Source: Kineococcus sp. TRM81007 (GTDB lineage: Bacteria > Actinomycetota > Actinomycetes > Actinomycetales > Kineococcaceae). From it: DNA of 64,000 nt. Shown here piece after piece: positions 9,261 to 19,285 of this stretch; position 1 is the first letter of the stretch; each line of letters starts with the position of its first letter. The stretch covers positions 129,601 through 193,600 of the forward strand of contig NZ_JALBVB010000051.1 of assembly GCF_022669155.1 (NCBI RefSeq), given 5' to 3'. The translations under genes and the position numbers were made by a program. Below the pieces are notes generated by a model. That model had not been told where the DNA came from. It did no database searches and saw only the letters and a program-made list of their open reading frames with translations.

Positions 9261-10474
9261 GAGCTGCTCCCGGGGCGGACGACGGCGGGCGGACGGGCGA
9301 CGCCGGAGAGCACCAGGGCGATCGCCGAGGCGACGGCTGCGGCGAGCAGGGCGTCGAGGATGCCGATCCGCTCGGAGAGCAGGCCGAGCAGGGGCGGGCC
9401 GGCGAGGAAGGCGGCGTACCCCACGGAGGAGACCACGCTGACGCGGGCGGCGGCGCCAGCCTCGTCGTCGGCGGCGGCGCTCATGCCGAGCGGGAAGCCG
9501 AGAGCCGTGCCCACCCCCCACAGCGCCGCACCGGCCACGGCCAGCGGCACCGAGGGGGCGAGGGCGAACACCAGCACGCCGGCGACGGCCAGGGCGGCGC
9601 AGCCGCGCAGCGCCACCACCCGGCCGGTCCGCTCCAGCACCACCGGGCCCAGCAGGCGGCCGAGGGTCATGAACACGACGAAGGCGGCGAAGCCGGTGAC
9701 GCCCACCTCGTGGCTGGTGCCGTGGCCGTCGACCATCCCCACGGCCAGCCAGTCGTTGGCGGTGCCCTCCACGAACGCCATGCACAGCACCATCAGACCC
9801 AGCAGGAGGGTGCGGGGCTCGCGCCAGGCGTCGCGCAGCGCGAGGCCGCGGGGGGCGTGCGCACCGGGCTCGGGAGCGACGGGCGTCGCGAGGAAGGCCC
9901 GCACCGCCAGCAGCGTCCCGGCCAGCGCCAGCACCGCCGCACCACCCAGGTGCGCCCAGGTGGGCACCTCCGCGGCCAGCAGCAGCACGGCGAGCCCGGC
10001 GGCCAGCACCGTGCCCAGGCTGTACCCGGCGTGGAAGCGGGACATGATCGAGCGGTCGAGGCGGCGCTCGACGGCGGCGCCCTCGACGTTCATCGCCACG
10101 TCCCAGGCAGCGGTGCCGGCGCCCTGGGCGACCAGGCCCGCCGCGACGACCGCGGCGCTGCCGAGGGCGTCGACCCCCACGGCGACGGCGGACATGCCCA
10201 CCGCGACGGCCAGCGCGCCCGCGGCCACGGTGCGCACCCGCCCGATGCGCATGACGACGGCCCCGGCCAGCGGCATCGCCCCGACCGAGCCGATCGACAG
10301 GGCCAGCAGCAGGAAGCCCAACTGCTGGTCGCTCAGGCCGAGGTCCTCGCGCACCGAGGGGATGCGGGCGATCCAGCTGGCGAAGGCGAAGCCGTTGAGG
10401 ATGAAGGCCGCGTAGACGGCGGTGCGGGCGCGCAGCGCGGCTCGGTCGCCCGCCGCCGGAGCGGCGAGGCTCAC
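9257..10474 (-). CDS. MFS transporter (YbjJ-like)
   Basis: The 405-residue protein has twelve predicted transmembrane segments and starts ALRARTAVYAAFILNGFAFASWIARIPSVREDLGLS, the N-terminus typical of the small MFS group around E. coli YbjJ. Substrate is unknown. Its stop overlaps the murB start (GTGA) and its start overlaps the hadB stop (GTGA), so hadA-hadB-MFS-murB form one tightly coupled run on the minus strand. Confidence 0.85.
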   Translation of the reverse strand: MSLAAPAAGDRAALRARTAVYAAFILNGFAFASWIARIPSVREDLGLSDQQLGFLLLALSIGSVGAMPLAGAVVMRIGRVRTVAAGALAVAVGMSAVAVGVDALGSAAVVAAGLVAQGAGTAAWDVAMNVEGAAVERRLDRSIMSRFHAGYSLGTVLAAGLAVLLLAAEVPTWAHLGGAAVLALAGTLLAVRAFLATPVAPEPGAHAPRGLALRDAWREPRTLLLGLMVLCMAFVEGTANDWLAVGMVDGHGTSHEVGVTGFAAFVVFMTLGRLLGPVVLERTGRVVALRGCAALAVAGVLVFALAPSVPLAVAGAALWGVGTALGFPLGMSAAADDEAGAAARVSVVSSVGYAAFLAGPPLLGLLSERIGILDALLAAAVASAIALVLSGVARPPAVVRPGSSS

Positions 10475-10905
10475 GGCAGGCGGACGACGGCGCGCGCGCG
10501 GCCGAGGACCTTGGTGCCGGCGCTGGTGACCGCGAGGTCCACGGTGGCGGTGCGACGCTGCTCGTCGACGGCGGCGACGGTGCCGGCGACCTCGACGACG
10601 GCACCGCCCTCGGCGGGCACGGCGACGGGCGCGGTGAACTTGGTGGCGTACTCGACGACGGCGGCGGGGTCGCCGGCCCAGTCGGCGGCGGTCTGCCCGG
10701 CCAGGCCCATGGTGAGCATCCCGTGGGCGATGACGTCGGGCAGCCCGACGGAGCGCGCGACGGTCTCGTCGAGGTGGATGGGGTTGCGGTCGCCGGAGGC
10801 CTCGGCGTAGGCGCGCAGGTCCGCGCGGGTCACCTCGTGGCGCGCGGTGGGCAACGCGTCACCGACGCGGACGTCCTCGAAGCGGACGCTGCTGACGGTG
10901 CTCAC
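10471..10905 (-). CDS. hadB: MaoC-like hydratase, (3R)-hydroxyacyl-ACP dehydratase subunit HadB
   Basis: In mycobacteria HadB is the catalytic subunit of the FAS-II dehydratase. The 144-residue hotdog protein carries the hydratase-2 motif with the Asp/His pair (YAEASGDRNPIHLDE) and GLPDVIAHGMLTMGL. GTG 10905 has GGAGGAG upstream and overlaps the hadA stop (GTGA). The hadA-hadB-rpmG-tRNA neighbourhood matches mycobacteria and other actinobacteria. Here the product probably serves general fatty-acid elongation, which is inference. Confidence 0.88.
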   Translation of the reverse strand: MSTVSSVRFEDVRVGDALPTARHEVTRADLRAYAEASGDRNPIHLDETVARSVGLPDVIAHGMLTMGLAGQTAADWAGDPAAVVEYATKFTAPVAVPAEGGAVVEVAGTVAAVDEQRRTATVDLAVTSAGTKVLGRARAVVRLP

Positions 10906-11363
10906 TGCTCCTCCGGGGCGCGCACGACGAGGGTGGAGACGGCGGTGCACACCGGCGTGCCGTCCGCCAGCCGCAGCTCGGTGCGGGTGGTGACCATGGC
11001 GTTGCCGCGCACGACGCGCACGCGGTCCACGTGCAGCTCCGCGGTCAGCTCGTCACCGGCCACGACGGGGCGGTGGTGGGTGAACGACTGCTCGCCGTGC
11101 ACCACGCGCGAGTAGTCGATGCCGGCCGCGGGGTCGGTGATGAACTGGGCGTCGGCCCGCTGCGCCAGGGTGACGGCGAAGGTGGGCGGCGCCACGACGT
11201 CCGCGTGGCCCAGGGCCTGCGCGGCGGCGGTGTCGTGGTGGGCCGGGTGGACCGCCCGCACGGCCCGGGCGAAGGCCCGGACCGCGTCGGCGGTCACGGC
11301 GGTGGCCCCGGAGGCGGGGTAGACCCGCCCCTGGAAGGACTCGTCGACGGTGACGGACGTCAC
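10902..11363 (-). CDS. hadA: MaoC-like protein, (3R)-hydroxyacyl-ACP dehydratase subunit HadA
   Basis: HadA is the non-catalytic partner that binds substrate in the HadAB heterodimer. The 153-residue hotdog protein has the N-terminal YPASGATAVTADAVRAFARA, PTFAVTLAQ, and the RVVHGEQSFTHHRPVVAGDEL motif typical of HadA. It lacks the catalytic Asp-His pair of HadB. GTG 11363 lies 19 bases after rpmG with a weak ribosome site, so translation may rely on upstream coupling. Confidence 0.85.
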   Translation of the reverse strand: MTSVTVDESFQGRVYPASGATAVTADAVRAFARAVRAVHPAHHDTAAAQALGHADVVAPPTFAVTLAQRADAQFITDPAAGIDYSRVVHGEQSFTHHRPVVAGDELTAELHVDRVRVVRGNAMVTTRTELRLADGTPVCTAVSTLVVRAPEEQ

Positions 11364-11382
11364 TGCGGCGAACGGGCCCGGG

Positions 11383-11550
11383 TCAGCGGGTCTCGCGGTG
11401 CGTGGTCTTCTTGCCGCAGCGCGGGCAGAACTTCGCCAGGTCGAGCCGGTCGGGGTCGTTGCGCCGGTTCTTCTTGGTGATGTAGTTCCGCTCCTTGCAC
11501 TCGGTGCAAGCCATGGTGATCTTGGGGCGGACGTCGGTGGTCTTGGCCAC
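11383..11550 (-). CDS. rpmG: 50S ribosomal protein L33 (zinc-binding form)
   Basis: The 55-residue protein starts from GTG 11550 (GGAAGAGG upstream) and holds both CxxC pairs, CTEC and CPRC, so it is the Zn-containing C+ paralogue. The sequence [17 protein letters not shown] is characteristic. In actinobacteria such C+ proteins often have a zinc-free paralogue elsewhere under Zur; none is visible here. It lies between tRNA-Met and hadA, a conserved position. Confidence 0.97.
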   Translation of the reverse strand: MAKTTDVRPKITMACTECKERNYITKKNRRNDPDRLDLAKFCPRCGKKTTHRETR

Positions 11551-11703
11551 GGCGGGTTGCCTCTTCCTGAACTGGGGTCCTGCGGGCGACTTCAGCGCCG
11601 CGATCTCGCCCCCCAGGGTACGCGATCCGAGCGCCCGGACCACCACGCAGGACGAGCGGCCGCCCCGGCGGGGCGGCCGCTCGTCACGGCGTTGCGGTGT
11701 CCG

Positions 11704-11776
11704 TAGCGGAGGCCGGACTTGAACCGACGACACAGCGATTATGAGCCGCTTGCTCTACCAACTGAGCTACTCCGCC
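11704..11776 (-). tRNA. tRNA-Met (anticodon CAT)
   Basis: A 73-nt cloverleaf with acceptor GGCGGAG/CTCCGCT (a G-U at the first pair), discriminator A, D-loop AGCTCAGTTGGTAGAGC, and anticodon loop CTCATAA giving CAT. The paired first position argues for elongator rather than initiator Met. The CCA tail is not encoded. Confidence 0.95.
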
Positions 11777-11809
11777 GCACGCCCGCCGGCGGACCGGCCG
11801 AACGCTGAG

Positions 11810-11881
<72 letters not shown>

Positions 11882-11965
11882 ACTGCTCGCCGCTCGCACG
11901 GCGTGAGGTTCACCCTACACGCCGCGACCCGAGCCCGTTGCCGGGCCCGGGTCGCGCTCGCGACG

Positions 11966-12047
11966 TGGCGGGTGATGGATTCGAACCAACGAAGGCAATG
12001 CCGGCGGATTTACAATCCGCTCCCTTTGGCCGCTCGGGCAACCCGCC
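11966..12047 (-). tRNA. tRNA-Tyr (anticodon GTA)
   Basis: An 82-nt class II tRNA with acceptor GGCGGGT/ACCCGCC, discriminator A, anticodon loop TTGTAAA (GTA for Tyr) and a long variable arm. It is the first tRNA of the minus-strand cluster tRNA-Tyr, tRNA-Thr, tRNA-Met, rpmG. Confidence 0.95.
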
Positions 12048-12143
12048 AGTGCGCCTGGATGACCAGGTGCGAGTGAGAGGATAGCAAGGTCTGGCGGCCG
12101 GGACGAACCGGCCGCGCGAACCGCTCCGGAGGGAACAGCACAC

Positions 12144-12635
12144 GTGGCCAGCGAGTCCTCGTTCGACGTCGTCAGCAAGGTCGACCGCCAGGAGGTGGAC
12201 AACGCGCTGAACCAGGCGGCCAAGGAGATCTCCCAGCGCTACGACTTCAAGGGCACCGACGCCTCGGTGCGCTGGAGCGGCGAGACGATCCTCATGGTCG
12301 CCAACTCCGAGGACCGCGTGAACGCCGTGCTGGACGTCCTGCAGACCAAGCTCATCAAGCGCGGGGTGTCGCTGAAGGCGCTGGACACCTCCGAGCCCAC
12401 CCCCTCGGGCAAGGAGCACCGGATCACGGCCACCCTCAAGGAGGGCCTGGAGCAGGACGTCGCCAAGAAGATCGGCAAGATCGTGCGCGACAGCGGCCTG
12501 AAGAACGTCAAGACCCAGATCACCGGCGACGAGATGCGCGTCAGCTCCAAGAGCCGCGACGACCTGCAGGAGGTCATCGCCCTGCTCAAGGGCGCCGACC
12601 TCGACGTGGCGCTGCAGTTCGTCAACTACCGCTGA
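12144..12635 (+). CDS. YajQ-family cyclic-di-GMP/nucleotide-binding protein
   Basis: The 163-residue protein is a full-length YajQ homologue: [20 protein letters not shown] at the N-terminus, SQRYDFKGT, the two ferredoxin-like repeats, and the end [16 protein letters not shown]. Family members in proteobacteria bind c-di-GMP and act as co-regulators; the actinobacterial role is unknown. GTG 12144 has GGAGGG 11 bases upstream. Two c-di-GMP enzymes elsewhere in the window (31540 and 44269) make a signalling role plausible but unproven. Confidence 0.92.
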   Translation: MASESSFDVVSKVDRQEVDNALNQAAKEISQRYDFKGTDASVRWSGETILMVANSEDRVNAVLDVLQTKLIKRGVSLKALDTSEPTPSGKEHRITATLKEGLEQDVAKKIGKIVRDSGLKNVKTQITGDEMRVSSKSRDDLQEVIALLKGADLDVALQFVNYR

Positions 12636-12645
12636 CCCGGTCGCC

Positions 12646-13632
12646 GTGAGCACCACCGCGCCGCGGCACCCCGGGCGCCGGTCCCTGCTGGGGGCGGCCG
12701 GGGCCCTCGCGCTCGCCGGGTGCTCCGGCGTCCCCGGTCCGGAGCCCGTGACGAGCCCGGACGGCGAGCCGCCCAGCACCCCGGGGGCCACTCCCACGGC
12801 CGGCGCCACCGCCGCGGCGACGACCACGGCCACCGCGCTGCCGTTCGTGCCGGCCGGGCTGGACACGGCCCAGCGCACCGAGCACCGCTACGGCGACCAC
12901 GCGCGGCAGGTCGCCGACCTCTGGCTGCCCGTCGGCACCCGCCGCGACGCCCTCGTCGTGCTCGTGCACGGCGGCGGGTGGGGAGCCGCCGTCGACCGGC
13001 GCGACGTCAACGCCACCGTGGCCGACCTCGTCGGGCGCGGCTGGCCGGTGCTCAACACCGACTACCGCGGCGTCGGGGACGGCGGCGGCTGGCCGGGCAC
13101 GTTCACCGACGTGGCCACCGCCGTGGACACGGCCGCCGACGTCGCGGCCGAGCAGGACCTGCCGGCCGGGCGGGTCCTCGTGCTCGGCCACTCCGCCGGG
13201 GCGCACCTGGCGGTCTGGGCGGCCGCCCGGCACCGGCTGCCCGCCGGGGCTCCCGGTGCGGGCCCGCGCGTCGTGCCCGCGGCCGCCTGCTCCACGTCCG
13301 GCGCCCTGCACCCCACGACGCTCGGCGTGGAGGGTGGGGACCCGAACTGCACGGCGGTGTTCGGCGGCACGCCCGCCGAGGTCGACGACCGCTACGCGGT
13401 GGGCGACCCGACCCGTCTGGTGGCGCTGGGGATGCCCCTGCTCGTCGTGCACGGCACGGCCGACGGGACCGTGCCGGTGAGCCAGTCGCAGGAGTTCGCC
13501 GACGCAGCGGCGGCCGCCGGCGACGAGGTGCGCCTGGAGCTGCCCGAGGGCGTCGGGCACCTGGACCCGCTCGCGGTGGACGGCGTGGTGTGGCCGCTGG
13601 TGCGCGGCTGGGTCGAGTCCGTCCTCGGCTGA
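12646..13632 (+). CDS. Lipoprotein alpha/beta hydrolase (carboxylesterase type)
   Basis: The 328-residue protein has an RR-containing signal peptide ending in the lipobox LAGC (Cys near residue 26), then a Ser/Thr/Ala/Pro linker to about residue 65. The catalytic domain has the oxyanion motif HGGGW, the nucleophile motif GHSAGAH, and a late GVGHLD supplying the His. This is the BD-FAE/carboxylesterase type of esterase, likely membrane-anchored outside the cell. It starts 10 bases after yajQ. Substrate is unknown. Confidence 0.82.
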   Translation: MSTTAPRHPGRRSLLGAAGALALAGCSGVPGPEPVTSPDGEPPSTPGATPTAGATAAATTTATALPFVPAGLDTAQRTEHRYGDHARQVADLWLPVGTRRDALVVLVHGGGWGAAVDRRDVNATVADLVGRGWPVLNTDYRGVGDGGGWPGTFTDVATAVDTAADVAAEQDLPAGRVLVLGHSAGAHLAVWAAARHRLPAGAPGAGPRVVPAAACSTSGALHPTTLGVEGGDPNCTAVFGGTPAEVDDRYAVGDPTRLVALGMPLLVVHGTADGTVPVSQSQEFADAAAAAGDEVRLELPEGVGHLDPLAVDGVVWPLVRGWVESVLG

Positions 13633-13652
13633 GCGCCGGCCGGCTCCCCGCG

Positions 13653-14540
13653 TCAGCGGCGGTAGCCGGCCATCGCCTCCAGCCGGGCGATGCGCTCGGC
13701 CATCGGCGGGTGGGTGGAGAACAACCGGCTGAAGCCCTGCCCCCGGAACGGGTTGGCGATCATCATGTGGCTGGAGTTGACGAGCTCGCGCTCCGGCGGC
13801 AGCGGCAGCTGCCGGGTGCCCAGCTCCAGCTTGCGCAACGCCGAGGCCAGGGCCAGCGGGTCGCCGGTCAGGCGCGCGCCGTCCTCGTCGGCGTCGTACT
13901 CGCGGGTGCGGGAGATGGCGAGCTGGATGACGGTGGCGGCCAGCGGCGCCACCAGCGACAGCGCCAGCACGGCGATCGGGTTGGTGCGCCCCTCGCCGTC
14001 CCGCCCGCCTGCGGCCCCGAAGAACGCGCCGAACTGCGCGAACTGGGCGACGGACGTGATGACGCCCGCCAGCGCCCCCGCCACCGAGGAGGTGAGGATG
14101 TCTCGGTTGTACACGTGCTGCAGCTCGTGCCCCAGCACACCGCGCAGCTCCCGCTCGTCCAGCAGCTGCAGGATGCCCTCGGTGCAGCACACCGCGGCGT
14201 TCCCGGGGTTGCGGCCGGTGGCGAACGCGTTGGGCGCCATCGTCGGGGACACGTACAGCCGCGGCATCGGCTGGTGGGCCCGGGTGGACAGCTCCCGCAC
14301 GATCCGGTGCATCGCCGGCTGCTCGGCCTCCGAGATCGGCCGGGCGCGCATGGCGCGCAGGGCGAGCTTGTCGGAGTTCCAGTAGCCGTAGGCGGAGGTG
14401 GCCACCCCCAGCACCGCGAAGACCAGCAGCAGCAGCGGCGCGCGGAACGCCGACGCGAGGAGCCCGCCGATCAGGAGCAGGACCGCCCAGATCGCCCCGA
14501 AGAGGACCGCGGTCTTCAGGCCGTTGTGGTGACGGTGCAT
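13653..14540 (-). CDS. htpX: Membrane zinc metalloprotease HtpX
   Basis: HtpX degrades misfolded membrane proteins (M48B family). The 295-residue protein has two N-terminal transmembrane segments (about 9-28 and 34-53), the zinc motif HELQH (138-142) within [11 protein letters not shown], two further hydrophobic segments (about 152-170 and 183-203), and the third ligand Glu in SRTREYDAD. It ends with the [10 protein letters not shown] signature. ATG 14540 is preferred over an in-frame upstream ATG because it has AGGGAGG upstream and gives the family N-terminus. It is convergent with the esterase gene. Confidence 0.94.
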   Translation of the reverse strand: MHRHHNGLKTAVLFGAIWAVLLLIGGLLASAFRAPLLLLVFAVLGVATSAYGYWNSDKLALRAMRARPISEAEQPAMHRIVRELSTRAHQPMPRLYVSPTMAPNAFATGRNPGNAAVCCTEGILQLLDERELRGVLGHELQHVYNRDILTSSVAGALAGVITSVAQFAQFGAFFGAAGGRDGEGRTNPIAVLALSLVAPLAATVIQLAISRTREYDADEDGARLTGDPLALASALRKLELGTRQLPLPPERELVNSSHMMIANPFRGQGFSRLFSTHPPMAERIARLEAMAGYRR

Positions 14541-14622
14541 CGGGCGCTCTCGTCCTCCCTGGTACGGGTCCAGCCAGGGGTGCAACGCGCCGCGCCGCGC
14601 GGTCGTTCCGCGCGCCGTCGCC

Positions 14623-16017
14623 TCAGGCGCGGGTCGTGGTGCCCGCGACCGGGCGGCGGTGCGCCGCGCCGGGGTGGGACGCGGCCAGCCGCGCCCCCTC
14701 GCCCGAGCCGAGCCGCTCGCGCAGCGTGGTGCCCGGCGCGACCGGCGGCGCGGTGCGCCCCCGGCGGGCCAGCTCCGGCACCAGGTGGTCCACGACGTCG
14801 GCGAACGTGCCGGGCATCGTCGCGTACATGAGGTTGAAGCCGTCGACGCCCGAGACCTCCGCGAACTCCTCCAGGGCGTCGGCCACGGTGGCCGGCGAGC
14901 CCGCCAGCACCGGACCGCGTCCGCCGACGGCCACGAAGCGGGCCAGGTCGTCCACCGTCCAGGTGCGGTCCGGGTCGCTGGTGAACGACGACAGCGCCGA
15001 GCGGTTCGCGTCGGTGGTGACGTGCTGCAGCGGCTCCCCCGGCGCCAGGCCGGCCAGGTCCACGCCCGTCCAGCCCCCGAACAGCGCCAGCGCGCCGTCC
15101 CTGCTGGCGTGCGCCCGGTAGTCGGCGAGCAGCGCGGTCGCCTCCGCGTCGGAGGGGCGCACCACGGCGGTCAGCCCCGCGTAGACGGTGACCGAGCGCG
15201 GGTCGCGCCCGGCGCGCTCCACCCGCTCGCGCAGGGAGTCGACGGTGCGGCGGACGTGCTTCGCGGTGGGGCCGATGACGAAGACGCACTCGGCGTGCCG
15301 GGCGGCGAACTCCTGCCCGCGCGGCGAGGAGCCCGCCTGGAAGACCACGGGGGTGCGCTGCGGGGACGGCTCGCACAGGAACGCGCCGGGCACGTCGAAC
15401 CAGCGGCCGTGGTGGCCGATGTCGTGGACCTTCGCCGGGTCGGCGTACACCCCGCGCTCGGCGTCGCGCACGACGGCGGAGTCCTCCCAGGACCCCTCCC
15501 AGAGCTTGTAGCAGACCTCGAGGTACTCCTCGGCGACGTCGTAGCGCTCGTCGTGCGGCACCTGCCGGTCGAAGCCGAGGTTGCGGGCCGCGGAGTCGAG
15601 GTAGCCGGTGACGACGTTCCAGGCGACGCGGCCGCCGGTGAGGTGGTCCAGCGTGGTCAGGCGGCGGGCCAGGGCGTACGGCTGCTCGTACGTGGTCGTC
15701 ACCGTCAGCCCGAACCCGAGCTGCTCGGTGACCGCGGCCATGGCCGAGACCGCCATGAGCGGGTCGTTGACGGGCACCTGGGCGGCCGCGCGCACGGCGG
15801 CGTCGCGCGAGCCGCCGTGCACGTCGTACACGCCGAGGACGTCGGCGAGGAACAGGGCGTCGAAGCCCCCGCGCTCCAGCAGCCGCGCCAGGTCCGTCCA
15901 GTACCGCAGGGTGCGGTACTCGGCGCTGCGGTCCTCCGGGCGCGCCCACAACCCGGCGGCCTGGTGACCCACGCAGGCCATGGCGAAGGCGTTCAGGCGC
16001 AGCGGTGCGGTGCTCAC
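14623..16017 (-). CDS. LLM-class flavin monooxygenase of the NtaA/SnaA/DszA family
   Basis: These are two-component FMN-dependent monooxygenases that attack organosulfur or aminopolycarboxylate substrates with FMNH2 supplied by a separate reductase. The 464-residue protein has the family features: [75 protein letters not shown] (fragments), and [20 protein letters not shown]. It overlaps the MHS transporter stop by 4 bases, and both lie behind a SAM-I riboswitch, so a role in sulfur scavenging (sulfite release from an organosulfur compound) is strongly suggested. No flavin reductase gene is nearby. Confidence 0.88.
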   Translation of the reverse strand: MSTAPLRLNAFAMACVGHQAAGLWARPEDRSAEYRTLRYWTDLARLLERGGFDALFLADVLGVYDVHGGSRDAAVRAAAQVPVNDPLMAVSAMAAVTEQLGFGLTVTTTYEQPYALARRLTTLDHLTGGRVAWNVVTGYLDSAARNLGFDRQVPHDERYDVAEEYLEVCYKLWEGSWEDSAVVRDAERGVYADPAKVHDIGHHGRWFDVPGAFLCEPSPQRTPVVFQAGSSPRGQEFAARHAECVFVIGPTAKHVRRTVDSLRERVERAGRDPRSVTVYAGLTAVVRPSDAEATALLADYRAHASRDGALALFGGWTGVDLAGLAPGEPLQHVTTDANRSALSSFTSDPDRTWTVDDLARFVAVGGRGPVLAGSPATVADALEEFAEVSGVDGFNLMYATMPGTFADVVDHLVPELARRGRTAPPVAPGTTLRERLGSGEGARLAASHPGAAHRRPVAGTTTRA

Positions 16018-17366
16018 GGGACGACGGTCTCCAGGTTCTTCGAAGTGGTGGTGTCCAGGGGCCGGTGGGCCGTCTCCGGGGCCGCGGCGGCGCAGGCGGC
16101 GGTGAGCAGCGCCAGTGCGCTGACGAAGCCGGCGACCAGCCACGGCGCGCCGTCGGCCAGGGCCAGCAGCGAGGCCGCGATGAGGGGGGTCAGCCCGCCG
16201 CCGAGCACCGCGCCGATCGAGTAGCCCAGCGAGGCGCCGCTGTAGCGGGTGCGCGCGGGGAACTGCTCGGCGAAGAACGCCCCCTGCGCGCCGTACATGC
16301 TGTCGTGCCCGAGGTTCACGGCGACGACGAGCGCGCCGACGATCAGCACGGTGGAACCGGTGTCGAGCAGCAGGAACGCCGGCCCGGTGAACACCGCGGT
16401 GAGCAGCGCCCCGAACAGGTACACGGGCCTGCGGCCGAAGCGGTCCGAGGCCAGTCCCCACAGCGGGGTGGTGGCCAGGCTCAGCACGGAGACGACCAGG
16501 ACGGCGAGCAGGCCCACGTCGGCGCCGTCGGCGCGCACCTGCTCGGTGAGGTAGCTCAGGGCGAAGACGGTGTAGAGGACGTACCCGCCGATCTGGCCCA
16601 GACGCATGCCGCTGGTCAGGAGCACCCCGCGGGCGTCCTCGCGCAGCACGTCGGCGACCGGGCGGCGGGCGACGGCACCGGCGCGGCGCAGGTCCGAGAA
16701 CACCGGCGAGTCGGTCACCTTCAGCCGGATGACCAGACCGACCACGACGAGCACTGCGCTGGCCAGGAACGGCACCCGCCAGCCCCAGGAGAGGAACTGC
16801 TCGGGGGTGGTGAGGGTGCGGGTCAGCCAGAAGCCCCCGCTGGCCAGGACCATGCCCGCGGCCGAGCCCATCTGCGGCACGGCGCCGAACAACCCCCTGC
16901 GCCGCTCGGGGGCGTGCTCCACCGCCAGCAGCACGGCACCGCCCCACTCGCCGCCGGCGGAGAAGCCCTGCAGCAGGCGGGCGGTCACGAGCAGCACGGG
17001 CGCGGCGACCCCGATGGCCGCGTAGGTGGGCAGCAGACCGATGAGGGCCGTCGAGGCGCCCATGAGCAGCAGGGACGCCACCAGGACCTTCTTGCGCCCC
17101 AGGCGGTCCCCCAGGTGACCGGCGACCGCACCACCCAGTGGGCGCGCGATGAAACCCACCGCGTACGTGGCGAACGCCGCGATGACGCCGACGGCACCGC
17201 CGACCTGCGGGAAGAACAGCGGGGCGAACACCAGCGCGGCGGCCGTGCCGTAGAGGTAGTAGTCGTACCACTCGATCGTGGTGCCGACGAAGCTGCCGAG
17301 CGCCGCGCGCCGCCGCAGGACGCGGCGGTCGACGGCGGCGGGGACGACGACACGGGCAGTGCTCAC
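16014..17366 (-). CDS. MHS-family MFS transporter under SAM riboswitch control
   Basis: The 450-residue protein is a metabolite:H+ symporter of the ShiA/ProP-like MHS group: twelve membrane segments, [17 protein letters not shown] at the start, the loop [14 protein letters not shown], and [17 protein letters not shown] 17366 is chosen because GGGAG at 17376-17372 gives a 5-base spacing; an in-frame ATG at 17378 lies inside the riboswitch P1 stem and has poor spacing. It is translationally coupled to the flavin monooxygenase. With SAM-I control the likely cargo is a sulfur compound (inference). Confidence 0.88.
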   Translation of the reverse strand: MSTARVVVPAAVDRRVLRRRAALGSFVGTTIEWYDYYLYGTAAALVFAPLFFPQVGGAVGVIAAFATYAVGFIARPLGGAVAGHLGDRLGRKKVLVASLLLMGASTALIGLLPTYAAIGVAAPVLLVTARLLQGFSAGGEWGGAVLLAVEHAPERRRGLFGAVPQMGSAAGMVLASGGFWLTRTLTTPEQFLSWGWRVPFLASAVLVVVGLVIRLKVTDSPVFSDLRRAGAVARRPVADVLREDARGVLLTSGMRLGQIGGYVLYTVFALSYLTEQVRADGADVGLLAVLVVSVLSLATTPLWGLASDRFGRRPVYLFGALLTAVFTGPAFLLLDTGSTVLIVGALVVAVNLGHDSMYGAQGAFFAEQFPARTRYSGASLGYSIGAVLGGGLTPLIAASLLALADGAPWLVAGFVSALALLTAACAAAAPETAHRPLDTTTSKNLETVVP

Positions 17367-17368
17367 CA

Positions 17369-17463
17369 GGACTCCCATCGGTCCTGGCGGAAGCACCTTC
17401 CCCGAGGGGTGGTTGCTGCGGCGTCGTCGAGCCAGGTCTCTCGGCCGCTCTGGATGGTCGTCC
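17369..17463 (-). promoter_or_regulatory. SAM-I (S-box) riboswitch, compact form
   Basis: On the minus strand the S-box core is intact: AGAGCGGCCGAGAGACC, TGGCTCGACGACGCC, GCAGCAACC, then a very short arm, and AAGGTGCTTCC. P1 is CCATC (17457-17453) pairing with GATGG (17379-17375), extended by GGA/TCC. The 3' strand of P1 contains the Shine-Dalgarno GGGAG of the MHS gene, so SAM binding would hide it: translational OFF switch. It matches SAM-I (RF00162) better than SAM-IV. Confidence 0.92.
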
Positions 17464-17506
17464 GGGAACCTAGGGCACGCGTTCGCCCGCGCGCAAACCG
17501 GGGGTT

Positions 17507-18478
17507 TCAGCCGCGGCGGCGGCGGATCTGCTCGCTGAGGGCGGGCAGGACCTCGTTGAGATCGCCCACGACCCCGTAGTCGGCGAACTCGAAGATCGGT
17601 GCGTCGGGGTCGCTGTTCACCGCCACGACGGTCACCGAGGCCGCCATGCCGCCCCGGTGGTGCACCGCGCCGGACACGCCGGCACCGACGTACAGCCGCG
17701 GACTGATCGTCACGCCCGTCTGCCCCACCTGGGCCTCGTGCCCGATCCAGCCCTCGTCGGTGGCGACGCGGGTGGCGCCCACGGCCCCGCCGAGCACGTC
17801 GGCCAGCTCCTCCACGGCGGTGAAGTCGCCCTCCACGCCGCGGCCGCCGACGACGACGACCTCCGCCTCGGCCAGCGCGGGGCGGTCCGAGGTGGGCCGG
17901 GGCTCGCGGGAGTGGACGGTGACCGCGCGCGCGGCCGCCGAGGCCTCGACGCGGTGCTCGACCACCTCGGCCGGGGCGGGCTGCGCCAGCGGCGCGGCCT
18001 GCACGGAGTTCGGGGCGAGCGCCACCACGCCGAACGGGCCGGTGACGGCGCAGCGCGTCGTCCAGGTCCCCGCCAGGACCGTCTTGGTGGCCACGGAGCG
18101 GCCGTCGGCGTCGCGCTCCAGGCCACCGGCGCCGGTGACGACCCCGGCGCCGGTGCGCACGGCGAGGCGGGCGGCGACCTCCTTGCCCTCGAACGTGGAG
18201 GCCACCAGCAGCAGCGGGGCGTCCACCTCGGCGCGCACCGCCTCCAGCGCGTCCACGACGGAGGCGGTCAGGCGGTCGTCGGCGCCGTCGACGAGCACGT
18301 GGTGCAGCGCGTGGCCGCCGTGCGCGCCGACCTGAGCGCGCACCTCCTCGGCCGGGTCGGCCCCGACCCACACGGCGTGGACCCGCGCGTCCGGCAGGTC
18401 GCGCGCCAGGGTCAGGAGTTCCAGGGCCGTGGGGCGCAGCCGCCCGTCGCCGTGGTCGAGCAGGACGAGGACGTTCAC
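17507..18478 (-). CDS. etfA: Electron transfer flavoprotein alpha subunit
   Basis: EtfA with EtfB carries electrons from acyl-CoA and other dehydrogenases to the quinone pool. The 323-residue protein has the C-terminal FAD domain motifs [45 protein letters not shown] (fragments), and [26 protein letters not shown] 18478 overlaps the etfB stop. The adjacent fprA suggests a ferredoxin/NADPH/ETF electron-transfer cluster. Confidence 0.96.
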   Translation of the reverse strand: MNVLVLLDHGDGRLRPTALELLTLARDLPDARVHAVWVGADPAEEVRAQVGAHGGHALHHVLVDGADDRLTASVVDALEAVRAEVDAPLLLVASTFEGKEVAARLAVRTGAGVVTGAGGLERDADGRSVATKTVLAGTWTTRCAVTGPFGVVALAPNSVQAAPLAQPAPAEVVEHRVEASAAARAVTVHSREPRPTSDRPALAEAEVVVVGGRGVEGDFTAVEELADVLGGAVGATRVATDEGWIGHEAQVGQTGVTISPRLYVGAGVSGAVHHRGGMAASVTVVAVNSDPDAPIFEFADYGVVGDLNEVLPALSEQIRRRRG

Positions 18479-19284
18479 GCGAAACCCTTCTGCGCCAGGT
18501 AGTCCACGAGGGCGGGCACCGTCTCCGCACCGCCGGTCACCAGCACGCGGCCGGCCCGCTCAGGGGTCGGCACGGCCTCGACGACCCGGGCCGCCGACCC
18601 GCCGAGGCCCACGGTGGCGGGGTCCACGCCGAGGTCGGCGAGGGCCAGCACCTCCACCGGCTTCTTGCGGGCGGCGAGGATGCCCTTGAAGTCGGGGAAC
18701 CGGGCGCGGAACGCCTGGTCGGTGACCGACAGCACGGCCGGGGCGGGGGCGCTGAGCTCCTCCACGTCGGTGGAGGTCTCGCGGCGCACCCGCACGGTGC
18801 CGTCCTCGACGGTGATCCGGTCGGCGAGGGTGAGCTGCGGCCAGTCCAGCAGGGCCGCCAGGGCCGCCGGCACCAGGGAGGTCAGCCCGTCCAGGCCCGC
18901 CATGCCCGCCACGACCGCGTCCACCGGCCGCTCGGCGTGCACGTGGCGCACGGCCGCGGCCAGCACGCGGGCGGTGGCGATCGCGTCGGAGCCGGCGACC
19001 GCGTCGTCGCGCACGTGCACCGCGCTGGTGGCGCCCATCGCCAGGCCGCGGCGCAGGGCCTCCACGGCCGCGGCGGGCCCGACGGTGAGGGCGACGACCT
19101 CGTGCGGCTCGGCTCCCTCGGCGACCGGGTGCGCCTCGACCAGGCGCAGCGCGGCCTCCAGGGCGTCCTCGTCGAGCTCGTTGAGGGTGTCGTCCTCGCC
19201 GCCGCGGGCCAGCAGCCCGTCCTCGCGGAAGGAGCGGGCCGACTGGATGTCGGGGACGTGCTTGACGCAGACGACGACGCGCAC
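18475..19284 (-). CDS. etfB: Electron transfer flavoprotein beta subunit
   Basis: The 269-residue protein begins with [10 protein letters not shown] and contains [13 protein letters not shown] and the AMP-binding signature region [23 protein letters not shown] 19284 lies one base after the fprA stop, and its own stop overlaps the etfA start, so fprA-etfB-etfA is a single operon. Confidence 0.96.
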   Translation of the reverse strand: MRVVVCVKHVPDIQSARSFREDGLLARGGEDDTLNELDEDALEAALRLVEAHPVAEGAEPHEVVALTVGPAAAVEALRRGLAMGATSAVHVRDDAVAGSDAIATARVLAAAVRHVHAERPVDAVVAGMAGLDGLTSLVPAALAALLDWPQLTLADRITVEDGTVRVRRETSTDVEELSAPAPAVLSVTDQAFRARFPDFKGILAARKKPVEVLALADLGVDPATVGLGGSAARVVEAVPTPERAGRVLVTGGAETVPALVDYLAQKGFA

Positions 19285-19285
19285 C

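Noticed and set aside
17369-17463. SAM-IV riboswitch as the identity of the element before the MHS gene.
   Set aside because: The core reads GAGAGACC, CGACGACGCC, GCAGCAACC and AAGGTGC in S-box order, and the SAM-IV pattern around CCGGCAACC and GGTGATGACC is absent.
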